Shown piece after piece: positions 17,211 through 24,184 of a stretch of DNA of 64,000 nt (positions are counted from its first letter, which is position 1; every line of letters starts with the position of its first letter). The stretch is from CAZOZP01 sp964584325. GTDB taxonomy: Bacteria > Bacteroidota > Ignavibacteria > Ignavibacteriales > Melioribacteraceae. The DNA lies in contig CAZOZP010000001.1 of the NCBI GenBank assembly GCA_964584325.1, positions 62,001 to 126,000 on the forward strand. Reading direction: 5' to 3'. The notes under the pieces are model-generated. The model was not told the origin of the DNA, made no database searches, and saw only the letters and a program-made list of their open reading frames with translations. A program made the position numbers and the translations under genes.

Positions 17211-17982
17211 TCTGAAAAACATGTTAGAAGAGTATTATAAAGAGTTTAATAAAAAACGGATATCGCCTGATCCTCTTGAATTTCTGCATTATATGGATGG
17301 TGTTAAAAATATTGAAGCAGCAGGTTTCCTTGCCTCAGCATTTGCATACGGCAGAATTTCTCAATTTATGAAAGTATTATCAGGAATATTTTTAAAAATG
17401 CAATACAAACCGTATGATTTTTTAATGAACTCCAGTGAGAATTCGTTGGAGGATTTTGATGAATTCGGTTATAGGTTTTACAGCGGAAATGATACAGCTA
17501 ATCTTATGAAAACGTTGCGAGAAGTATATGTAAGATTTGGAGGAATACGGGAAGTTTTCGTGGGAGGAGATAATCCTTCAGATAAAAATATTAAGAATGC
17601 ATTATCCGGACTTTCGCGTAAAATGAGCGAAATATTTAAAATGAAATCTCAGACAGCAACAAACTTAAGTTACTTTTTCCCTGATCCATTTTCAGGCAGC
17701 GCTTGCAAAAGGATGAACTTGTTTTTAAGATGGATGGTTCGTAAAGATGAACTTGATTTCGGAATTTGGAAAGATATAACTCCGGCAAGGTTAATAATAC
17801 CTGTGGATGTTCACATTTCAAGGATAGCAATAAAATTAGATCTAACTTCCAGAAAGAACATATCTTGGAAAATGGCGGAAGAAATAACTGATAATCTTAA
17901 GATATTCTGCAGTGAAGACCCTGTAAAATATGACTTTGCTTTGTGCCACATCGGAATGAGACAAATAAAATTTAATTACTAA
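17200..17982 (+). CDS. TIGR02757-family protein
   Basis: A 260-residue soluble protein of family TIGR02757 (DUF2400), found mostly in Bacteroidota and relatives and of unknown function. The family patterns DPLEFLHYM near the N-terminus, FLASAFAYGR, KRMNLFLRWMVRKD and IIPVDVHISRIA are all present. The VDVH...ARKL-like tail recalls helix-hairpin-helix base-excision glycosylases, which some annotations note, but no catalytic Lys/Asp pair can be assigned with confidence. It overlaps the upstream membrane protein by 11 bp and precedes the peptide transporter by 18 bp. Confidence 0.85.
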   Translation: MDSNLKNMLEEYYKEFNKKRISPDPLEFLHYMDGVKNIEAAGFLASAFAYGRISQFMKVLSGIFLKMQYKPYDFLMNSSENSLEDFDEFGYRFYSGNDTANLMKTLREVYVRFGGIREVFVGGDNPSDKNIKNALSGLSRKMSEIFKMKSQTATNLSYFFPDPFSGSACKRMNLFLRWMVRKDELDFGIWKDITPARLIIPVDVHISRIAIKLDLTSRKNISWKMAEEITDNLKIFCSEDPVKYDFALCHIGMRQIKFNY

Positions 17983-18000
17983 TTCAAAATAAGAGGAAAA

Positions 18001-19962
18001 ATGGAAAGTAAAATACCAAAAGACTTTAAACCCTATGTATCGGCTTCAGATTTTATTCCTGAATTTACTCCCAAAGCTATAATACTTGGAGCCATTTTCG
18101 GAATAATTTTTGGTGCTGCCACGGTTTACCTCGGACTAAAAGTAGGCCTTACGGTTAGTGCATCAATTCCTATCGCTGTTCTGGCTATATCAGTATTTAA
18201 GAAAATCGGGAAAGCAACAATACTCGAAAGTAATATAGTCCAAACTATAGGTTCTGCAGGTGAATCTGTTGCCGCAGGTGTGGTTTTTACTGTTCCGGCA
18301 TTACTTTTTTTGGAAGGCGGAAGTGAATACTTTCAATATTTTCATATATTTTCATTATCGCTGGTAGGAGGAATTCTTGGTGTATTGTTTATGATACCCC
18401 TTAGAAAAGCCTTAATTGTTAAAGAACACGGAAATTTACCTTTTCCTGAAGGAACTGCTTGCGCAGATGTACTGGTAGCAGGAGAAAAAGGCGGAAATCT
18501 TGCCACAAAGGTTTATTTAGGGTTAGGTGTGGCTTTTGTTTATAAGTTTCTTATGTCGATACTTCATTTGTGGAAGGATGTACCTTCATATGTGTTTAGT
18601 AAGAAATCAGCACTTCCTAACGGGACTGTAAACGGAGAAATCGTTCCTGAACTTCTAGGTGTCGGATACATAATCGGATATAGGATTTCCGGTATTATGG
18701 TTGCCGGCGGTGTTCTTTCATGGCTTGTTCTTATTCCTTTGATATCATTACTTGGCGATAGTCTGGTAAATGCATTCCCGCCTGAAACGACAAAGCTAAT
18801 TAGTGAAATGACCCCTGATGAAATCTGGAGTAAATATATACGCTATATAGGCGCAGGAGCAGTTACTTTCGGAGGATTAATAACTCTGATTAAATCTGTG
18901 CCGACAATTGTCAGTGCGTTTAAAGATTCGATTAAAGATCTAATGGATAAAAACAGCAATTCTTCAGAGGCTAAGCTAAGAACAGAAAAAGATATTCCAA
19001 TGATATATGTTGTGATTGGAAGTGTTATTCTTGTTTTCTTAATGGCTGCAATTCCGAATCTTCCGGTTAATTTTCTTTCGGCAATTATGATAGTAATATT
19101 CGGATTCTTCTTCGTTACAGTATCCTCGAGAATAGTTGGTCTTATCGGATCATCATCAAACCCGATTTCAGGAATGACAATAGCTACTTTAATGGCCACA
19201 TCGTTAATATTTGTAGCTTTGGGCTGGACAGATACAATTGACCAGCCTATAGCTCTCGTAGTTGGTGCAATTGTCTGTATCGCTTCAGCTAATGCAGGTG
19301 CTACATCTCAGGACTTAAAGACCGGCTTCCTGGTTGGAGCTACACCGGCAAAACAGCAGATAGGACTAATGATAGGTGTTCTTGCTTCTGTTTTTGCAAT
19401 AGGATTCACTCTTATATTGCTTGAAAGTACATTAGGTATAGGTGAGCGAACTTTGGCCAGACCGGATGCTCTGCCCGCACCTCAGGCAATGCTTATGTCC
19501 ACAGTAATTAAAGGAGTACTTAATCAGAATCTTCCCTGGGCACTTGTTCTTATTGGAATGGGAATTTCGGCTGTTATGGAATTAGCAGGTGTAAGATCTT
19601 TACCATTTGCAGTGGGAGCATACCTGCCGCTTTCTGTGAGCACTCCTATCTTTGCCGGCGGTGTCATAAAATTAGTTACGGAAAAAATTAAAAAATCCAA
19701 GGAAGAAGAATCAGAAATTGGGCCCGGAGCATTATTTAGTTCCGGATTAATAGCAGGCGGAGCTTTAACAGGTATTCTCATAGCTGTTATGCTTGGAACA
19801 GAATTTAACGGAGTTCCGGTAGCAGACTATTTCAATCTTGAGAAAAAATTCGGAATAATCAGTTCTTTCGGAAATTATGCCGATTTGTTTTCTCTAGCAA
19901 TGTTTTCAATCTTATGTATAGTACTATATAGATTTGCAATGGCTAAGGAAGAAAAAATATAA
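18001..19962 (+). CDS. OPT-family oligopeptide transporter
   Basis: A 653-residue oligopeptide transporter of the OPT superfamily with about 14-16 membrane helices. The N-terminus ELTPKAIILGAIFGIIFGAATVYLGLKVG-like segment (starting FTPKAIILGA), SNIVQTIGSAGESVAAGVVFTVPAL and LPFPEGTACADVL are hallmarks of the bacterial peptide-type OPT branch (TIGR00733). It likely brings small peptides across the inner membrane with protons. GAGGAAA precedes the ATG. A 12-bp hairpin after the stop separates it from an MFSD1-like transporter, PqqD-like protein and aminopeptidase, all consistent with peptide use. Confidence 0.92.
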   Translation: MESKIPKDFKPYVSASDFIPEFTPKAIILGAIFGIIFGAATVYLGLKVGLTVSASIPIAVLAISVFKKIGKATILESNIVQTIGSAGESVAAGVVFTVPALLFLEGGSEYFQYFHIFSLSLVGGILGVLFMIPLRKALIVKEHGNLPFPEGTACADVLVAGEKGGNLATKVYLGLGVAFVYKFLMSILHLWKDVPSYVFSKKSALPNGTVNGEIVPELLGVGYIIGYRISGIMVAGGVLSWLVLIPLISLLGDSLVNAFPPETTKLISEMTPDEIWSKYIRYIGAGAVTFGGLITLIKSVPTIVSAFKDSIKDLMDKNSNSSEAKLRTEKDIPMIYVVIGSVILVFLMAAIPNLPVNFLSAIMIVIFGFFFVTVSSRIVGLIGSSSNPISGMTIATLMATSLIFVALGWTDTIDQPIALVVGAIVCIASANAGATSQDLKTGFLVGATPAKQQIGLMIGVLASVFAIGFTLILLESTLGIGERTLARPDALPAPQAMLMSTVIKGVLNQNLPWALVLIGMGISAVMELAGVRSLPFAVGAYLPLSVSTPIFAGGVIKLVTEKIKKSKEEESEIGPGALFSSGLIAGGALTGILIAVMLGTEFNGVPVADYFNLEKKFGIISSFGNYADLFSLAMFSILCIVLYRFAMAKEEKI

Positions 19963-19974
19963 GATAAATTATCT

Positions 19975-20010
19975 ACTGCCCGGATTTAGCTTCCACTTAA
20001 TCCGGGCAGT
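19975..20010 (+). terminator. Hairpin after the OPT transporter gene
   Basis: A perfect 12-bp inverted repeat ACTGCCCGGATT / AATCCGGGCAGT with a 12-nt loop, 12 nt after the stop. It lacks a U-tract, so it may attenuate transcription into the downstream peptide genes or protect the mRNA end. Confidence 0.5.
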
Positions 20011-20049
20011 AATTAAGAAAACAACAATAATATCGAAAGCGGAAACGAA

Positions 20050-21456
20050 ATGAATCAAAATGAAAATAAACAGCCGTCTGTCTTATTCAGATGGACTGTT
20101 CTTGCTCTTGTTAGTTTGGTAATTTTTGGAAATTATTATATCTATGACAGTATTAGTCCGCTGGCTGATTTACTCGAAGAACAGCTTGGTTTTTCCGATG
20201 CGGATATCGGACTTCTAAATGGAATTTATAGTCTCCCAAATATTATAATGGTTCTAATTGGCGGGATAATTATTGATAAAATCGGAACCAGAATATCAAC
20301 ACTGCTTTTTGCATTTATATGCTTGCTTGGGGCCTCAATTACAGCCTCAAGCAGTGAACTCATGGTAATGGGCGCCGGGCGACTGGTATTTGGGCTGGGG
20401 GCGGAATCTCTGATAGTTGCTGTTACAACGGTTATAGGCAGATGGTTTAAAGGAAAGCAACTTTCATTTGCATTTGCACTGAACCTTACTATTGCTCGTC
20501 TGGGTACATTTGCAGCTCTTAATTCTCCAACTTGGGGCCGCGATTACTATGATAATTGGCAGGATCCTTTAATGCTCGCAGTATTTGTCGGAGTGTTTTC
20601 GCTTGCTGCAGCTGCACTTTATTTCGGGATGGACAAATATGCAGAAAACACTTATTCGCTTCAGGGATTCGAGAAACAGGATGAAATAAAAATAAAGGAA
20701 ATATTTAATTTTGGTAAATCATTTTGGTTCATAACTCTTTTATGCGTTACATTTTATTCGGCAATATTTCCTTTTCAGACATTTGCCGTGAAATTCTTTA
20801 TCGAAGAGCATTTTTTAAATCTTGATGAAGATGTTGCCCGTTCGATGGGAGCATTCCTTTCCAGTTTGCTAATACTATCTGCAATGATTCTTATGCCGAT
20901 TTTCGGATTTATTGTTGACCGTATAGGTAAAAGAGCAACACTTATGATGGCAGGGTCACTCGTTCTGCTTCCGGTGTATCTGATGCTGGAATATTATCAA
21001 GTTACACCTGTAATTCCCGCCGAAGTAAAATCCGAGTTGCATAATCTCGAGAATTATGAGGCAGGGGATATATTCGCAAAGATTTCCGGAGACTTTTTAT
21101 ATTTCTTAGGTTTTATTAAAGTTCTTGTAGTCTATTATCCTAATCTAATAATTACAATGGCTGTAATGGGATTCTCTTTTTCTTTGATCCCGGCAGTTAT
21201 GTGGCCTTCTGTAGCAATAATAGTGGACATAAAGAAATTAGGTACAGCTTTAGGTTTAATGACAATGGTACAGAACGTTGGGCTGGCTCTGTTTAATATC
21301 GGGATAGGACAATTAAACGATATAACCGGCAGTTATGAAGCAGGGTTGTGGGTATTTTCTTCATTAGGCTTATTTGGATTTGTTTTTTCGTGGTTTCTAA
21401 AGAAATCTGATGCTCTTGATCCTGAACATCCGCTGGAAAAAGGTAGAATAAAATGA
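20050..21456 (+). CDS. MFS transporter related to the dipeptide transporter MFSD1
   Basis: A 468-residue major facilitator with 12 predicted helices and a longer central loop. The pattern through helices 1-5 resembles mammalian MFSD1: FGNYYIYDSISPL, YSLPNIIMVLIGGIIIDKIG, GRLVFGLGAESLIVA and RWFKGKQLSFAFALNL with ARLG. MFSD1 is a lysosomal dipeptide uniporter, so a dipeptide or similar substrate is plausible, especially beside an oligopeptide transporter and an aminopeptidase. Substrate assignment is an inference. Its stop overlaps the PqqD-like ATG by 4 bp (ATGA), so the two are translationally coupled. Confidence 0.8.
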   Translation: MNQNENKQPSVLFRWTVLALVSLVIFGNYYIYDSISPLADLLEEQLGFSDADIGLLNGIYSLPNIIMVLIGGIIIDKIGTRISTLLFAFICLLGASITASSSELMVMGAGRLVFGLGAESLIVAVTTVIGRWFKGKQLSFAFALNLTIARLGTFAALNSPTWGRDYYDNWQDPLMLAVFVGVFSLAAAALYFGMDKYAENTYSLQGFEKQDEIKIKEIFNFGKSFWFITLLCVTFYSAIFPFQTFAVKFFIEEHFLNLDEDVARSMGAFLSSLLILSAMILMPIFGFIVDRIGKRATLMMAGSLVLLPVYLMLEYYQVTPVIPAEVKSELHNLENYEAGDIFAKISGDFLYFLGFIKVLVVYYPNLIITMAVMGFSFSLIPAVMWPSVAIIVDIKKLGTALGLMTMVQNVGLALFNIGIGQLNDITGSYEAGLWVFSSLGLFGFVFSWFLKKSDALDPEHPLEKGRIK

Positions 21457-21794
21457 TAAAAGAAATTCAGCACTTATACCCCATAAGATTATGTGAGTAC
21501 GAAGATAATGAAGGAGTAGTTACAGTAAAACAAAAACTTATGAACGGAAACTTTCTTACACGGTTATTCGGAGTAAAAGATAAGGAATTAATATATAGAA
21601 TTGACCTTGATGAAATCGGATCCTTTATATATCCTATTTGCGATGGCAAAAATACAATTGCTGAGATAATTGTTAAAACAGAAGAAAGATTTGGGGAAAG
21701 AGTACTTCCGGCAAATGAAAGAGTTACCTTGTTTATAAAACAGATGAAGTCACGTAAATTGATAGAATTATTCCAAAAAACCGGAGATGCATGA
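21453..21794 (+). CDS. PqqD-like protein (RRE fold)
   Basis: A 113-residue protein resembling the PqqD family, whose winged-helix RRE fold binds precursor peptides of RiPP pathways. The pattern LDEIGSFIYPICDGKNTIAEIIVKTEERFG matches the conserved C-terminal helices of PqqD-like proteins, here without any radical SAM enzyme, cyclodehydratase or precursor gene nearby. It is coupled on both sides by 4-bp overlaps (ATGA) to an MFSD1-like transporter and an M29 aminopeptidase. It may hold peptides for the peptidase or regulate the transporter; neither role is shown. Confidence 0.75.
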   Translation: MIKEIQHLYPIRLCEYEDNEGVVTVKQKLMNGNFLTRLFGVKDKELIYRIDLDEIGSFIYPICDGKNTIAEIIVKTEERFGERVLPANERVTLFIKQMKSRKLIELFQKTGDA

Positions 21795-22759
21795 TGGAAA
21801 TATCGAATAGTCTTAAATCTGCCGCTAAGACAGCATTATTTGATTGTCTTGGGCTTAAGAAAAACGAGAAGCTTTTAATAGTTACAGATACAAATAAATG
21901 CATAATCGGCAAAGCAATGTTTCTCGAAGCCTTGAATAACGGAATTGAATCCCTTTATACTGAAATAAAACCCGGAGAAATAAACGGGGAAGAACCTCCG
22001 CCCTATATTGCCGCATTAATGAAAGAATTCGATGTTACAGTTTGTCCGACATCAAAATCTTTGACTCACACATCAGCAAGAAGAGAAGCTTGTGCTGCCG
22101 GTGCCAGAATTGCAACTTTCCCCGGCATTACAGAAGAAATTATGATAAGGGGTATGAATGCAGATTATAATTTCATCGAAAATCTCACTATGAAAATTAA
22201 AGCACAAATGGAACAAACAAGTGTAGTAAGGATTGTGACAGATGCCGGAACTGATATTAGTCTTAATATTTCAGGCAGGAAAATTATTCCAAGTCATGGC
22301 CGTTTCAGGAATAAAGGAGAGGGCGGAAACCTTCCGACAGGGGAAGCCTATTGTGCTCCTATTGAGGGACTTTCGGATGGTGTATTTGTTGTTGATGGTT
22401 CTATGGCCGGAGTAGGTATTACAATCGATGAAAATATTAGAATTGAAGTAAAAAACGGACTTGTTTCAAATATATCGGGTGGGGCAAAAGCAGAAAAATT
22501 AAAAAAAATGATTGAACCTTACGGTGAAAAAGGAAGAAATATTGCAGAGTTTGGGATAGGGACAAATCCTTCTGCACGATTAAGCGGCGTTGTTCTTGAA
22601 GATGAAAAAGTGCTTGGAACGGTTCATATTGCATTAGGTGATAATGTGACCATGGGAGGAAAGATTTCTGTACCGATTCATCTGGACGGAGTGATTAGAT
22701 TTCCCAATGTTTATTTTGATGGGAAGATTATTATTGAAAAAGGGTCTCTTCTTATATAG
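21791..22759 (+). CDS. M29-family aminopeptidase (short form)
   Basis: A 322-residue metallo-aminopeptidase of family M29 (AmpS/PepS/aminopeptidase T), the short form lacking part of the N-terminal domain. The dinuclear-metal ligands are visible in order: Glu in LPTGEAY, Glu in AEFGIGTN, His in GTVHIALGDN, and His plus Asp in PIHLDG. It would release N-terminal residues from peptides in the cytoplasm. Tandem ATG codons start the gene, the first overlapping the PqqD-like stop by 4 bp. The stop codon lies within the left copy of a 73-bp direct repeat. Confidence 0.88.
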   Translation: MMEISNSLKSAAKTALFDCLGLKKNEKLLIVTDTNKCIIGKAMFLEALNNGIESLYTEIKPGEINGEEPPPYIAALMKEFDVTVCPTSKSLTHTSARREACAAGARIATFPGITEEIMIRGMNADYNFIENLTMKIKAQMEQTSVVRIVTDAGTDISLNISGRKIIPSHGRFRNKGEGGNLPTGEAYCAPIEGLSDGVFVVDGSMAGVGITIDENIRIEVKNGLVSNISGGAKAEKLKKMIEPYGEKGRNIAEFGIGTNPSARLSGVVLEDEKVLGTVHIALGDNVTMGGKISVPIHLDGVIRFPNVYFDGKIIIEKGSLLI

Positions 22760-22820
22760 GGATATGTAAACACAGCATCATGATTAGGCGCAGACTGATT
22801 CTTTTTATTTGTAAAGACTA
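22748..22820 (+). repeat. Left copy of an imperfect 73-bp direct repeat
   Basis: This segment and 23396-23469 align over their full length with one 1-nt indel and roughly five in six positions identical by eye. Shared blocks include TAGGGATAT, CAGACTGATT (22791-22800) and TTTGTAAAGACTA. The left copy begins within the last codons of the aminopeptidase gene and contains its TAG stop. Confidence 0.75.
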
Positions 22821-22973
22821 AATGCAAGAAGCGTGACGAGTAACAAAGTTGAGGGAGTCGTATGTAAATACTGCCGAAAAATGACACAGCACCCACCCCG
22901 ATTTAAAAAACCAGTTACACAAAATTATTTACACTTCGCATAATAAACTTCTGCAAAGTAATGCTCTTCAAGC

Positions 22974-23228
22974 GTGGAAATGGAAGTTTCGTCTGTGGAA
23001 ATGGAAGTTTCGTCTGTGGAAATGGAAGTTTCGCCTGTGGAAATGGAAGTTTCTCCTGTGGAAATGGAAGTTTCNNNNNNNNNNNNNNNNNNNNNNNNNN
23101 NNNNNNNNNNNNNNNNNNNNNNNNNNNNNNNNNNNNNNNNNNNNNNNNNNNNNNNNNNNNNNNNNNNNNNNNNNAATGGAAGTTTCTCCTGTGGAAATGG
23201 AAGTTTCTCCTGTGGAAATGGAAGTTTC
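22974..23228. repeat. 21-bp tandem repeat (minisatellite) interrupted by an assembly gap
   Basis: Units of 21 bp start with GTGGAAATGGAAGTTTC and end in a variable CGTCT, CGCCT or CTCCT. Four full units and one partial stand left of the gap (22974-23074), and one partial, one full and one 17-nt unit right of it (23175-23228). To keep phase, the true gap must be 9 + 21n bases, so the 100 N are a placeholder. Each unit has a small GAAA/TTTC dyad. The period is a multiple of three and contains no stop in several frames, which creates spurious open frames on both strands. Confidence 0.92.
23075..23174. other. Assembly gap (100 N)
   Basis: Exactly 100 undetermined bases inside the tandem repeat, the conventional filler for a scaffold gap of unknown length. 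The real number of repeat units is unknown. Confidence 0.98.
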
Positions 23229-23395
23229 GGAAGTTACAGATATGGAATTCGCAAAACGGTCGTTAAAGTGAAAGTATTTACTCCCAATGATAAACACACA
23301 CACTAAGATAATTACAGTAACCGAAGAACATAAGAAACAGGTAACAATACTCAAAATTTGGTTTAGGTATATCAGTGGCGAAACACTTTGTTGTT

Positions 23396-23469
23396 CTTCT
23401 TATTTAGGGATATAAATAAACATAGCATTTTGATTATTATCAGACTGATTATTTATTTTGTAAAGACTA
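23396..23469 (+). repeat. Right copy of the imperfect 73-bp direct repeat
   Basis: Partner of 22748-22820, about 650 bp downstream and in the same orientation. It even preserves the CTTCTTAT-TAG sequence that in the left copy is the 3' end of the aminopeptidase reading frame, although no aminopeptidase-like coding sequence precedes it here. Confidence 0.75.
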
Positions 23470-23511
23470 CTCAAATAACCATAAAAAAGTTTCAATTATA
23501 ATTTTATCTTG

Positions 23512-23543
23512 TTTGATTATTGCGGCCTGTTTAAGTATTTTTG
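23512..23543 (+). promoter_or_regulatory. purN: Bacteroidota-type promoter of purNH
   Basis: TTTG at 23512-23515 (-33) and TATTTTTG at 23536-23543 (-7, consensus TAnnTTTG) with a 20-nt spacer, the spacing typical of the primary sigma factor of Bacteroidota. The start point would lie about 14 nt before the purN ATG. Confidence 0.6.
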
Positions 23544-23563
23544 GTCTTTAATATTTTGAGATT

Positions 23564-24184
23564 ATGTATAAGATAGCTATATTCGTATCCGGCAGAGGAT
23601 CGAATCTCAAGGCTGTGCTTGATGCCCGGATTGATGGAGTTGCAACGGTTTTAATTGTTGCCGATAAGCAGGATTGTAAGGCGCTGGAAATTGCAGCAGC
23701 AAACAATATTGAAACTGTTTTAGTCAGTTTCGGTGAGAAACCGGGATATATTACTTTTTCCGATTTGATTAGTAAGCTTAAAGATTTAAGAACAGATCTA
23801 ATTGTTCTTGCCGGTTTTTTAAAAAAAATTCCTGATTTTTTTATTGATGCTTTTGAGGATGGAATTATTAATATTCATCCTGCTCTTTTACCATCATTCG
23901 GGGGGAAAGGGATGTATGGGATGAATGTTCACAAGGCAGTATTTGAATCATCAGCAAAAGTTTCCGGACCAACAGTACATTTTGTAGATAAGATCTTTGA
24001 TAACGGGAAAATTATAGCACAGAAGGCAGTGGATATTTCTGATGTAAATTCTCCTGAAGAAATTGCCTCTCTTGTACTTAAAGAAGAGCACATTCTATTA
24101 CCTTATGTGATAGAATGTTTTTATAAGAACAGAATTAAAATTGTAAACAACAGAGTAATTATTAATAAAGAGGATATAAGTTGA
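23564..24184 (+). CDS. purN: Phosphoribosylglycinamide formyltransferase
   Basis: A 206-residue GAR transformylase using 10-formyltetrahydrofolate in step 3 of purine synthesis. IFVSGRGSNLKAVLDA binds the phosphoribosyl moiety, INIHPALLPSFGGKGMYG carries the conserved His, and the family Asp lies in FVDKIFDNG. Length is usual. No good ribosome site is seen and the leader is very short, in line with the promoter only about 14 nt upstream. The last 4 bp overlap the purH TTG start (TTGA). Confidence 0.95.
   Translation: MYKIAIFVSGRGSNLKAVLDARIDGVATVLIVADKQDCKALEIAAANNIETVLVSFGEKPGYITFSDLISKLKDLRTDLIVLAGFLKKIPDFFIDAFEDGIINIHPALLPSFGGKGMYGMNVHKAVFESSAKVSGPTVHFVDKIFDNGKIIAQKAVDISDVNSPEEIASLVLKEEHILLPYVIECFYKNRIKIVNNRVIINKEDIS

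Larger units (their letters stand above)
22760..23563. other. Long intergenic region with minisatellite and assembly gap
   Basis: The only gene-free stretch over 300 bp. From left to right it holds the left direct repeat (ending 22820), about 150 bp of unremarkable sequence, a 21-bp minisatellite broken by 100 N, a further 170 bp without recognisable genes, the right direct repeat (23396-23469), and the purN promoter. No tRNA, small-RNA or transposase signature was recognised. Confidence 0.8.

Noticed and set aside
18843..19199. Minus-strand open frame within the OPT transporter gene
   Set aside because: It is an antisense shadow of a clearly coding gene, with no independent domain or ribosome site.
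21453..21794. A RiPP biosynthetic cluster around the PqqD-like gene
   Set aside because: No radical SAM enzyme, cyclodehydratase, ABC exporter or short precursor frame was found nearby.
22974..23228. CRISPR array
   Set aside because: The units are direct tandem copies with no unique spacers, and no cas genes are in the window.
22961..23354. Open frames on both strands through the minisatellite, encoding 7-residue repeats such as VEMEVSP, GNGSFVC and ETSISTG
   Set aside because: They are forced by a 21-bp period without stops, occur in several frames at once, cross the N gap, and have no ribosome site or recognisable domain.
22757..23469. Insertion sequence or transposon bounded by the direct repeats
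   Set aside because: No transposase frame and no terminal inverted repeats were seen; the enclosed DNA has no gene, so the repeat is reported as a duplication only.
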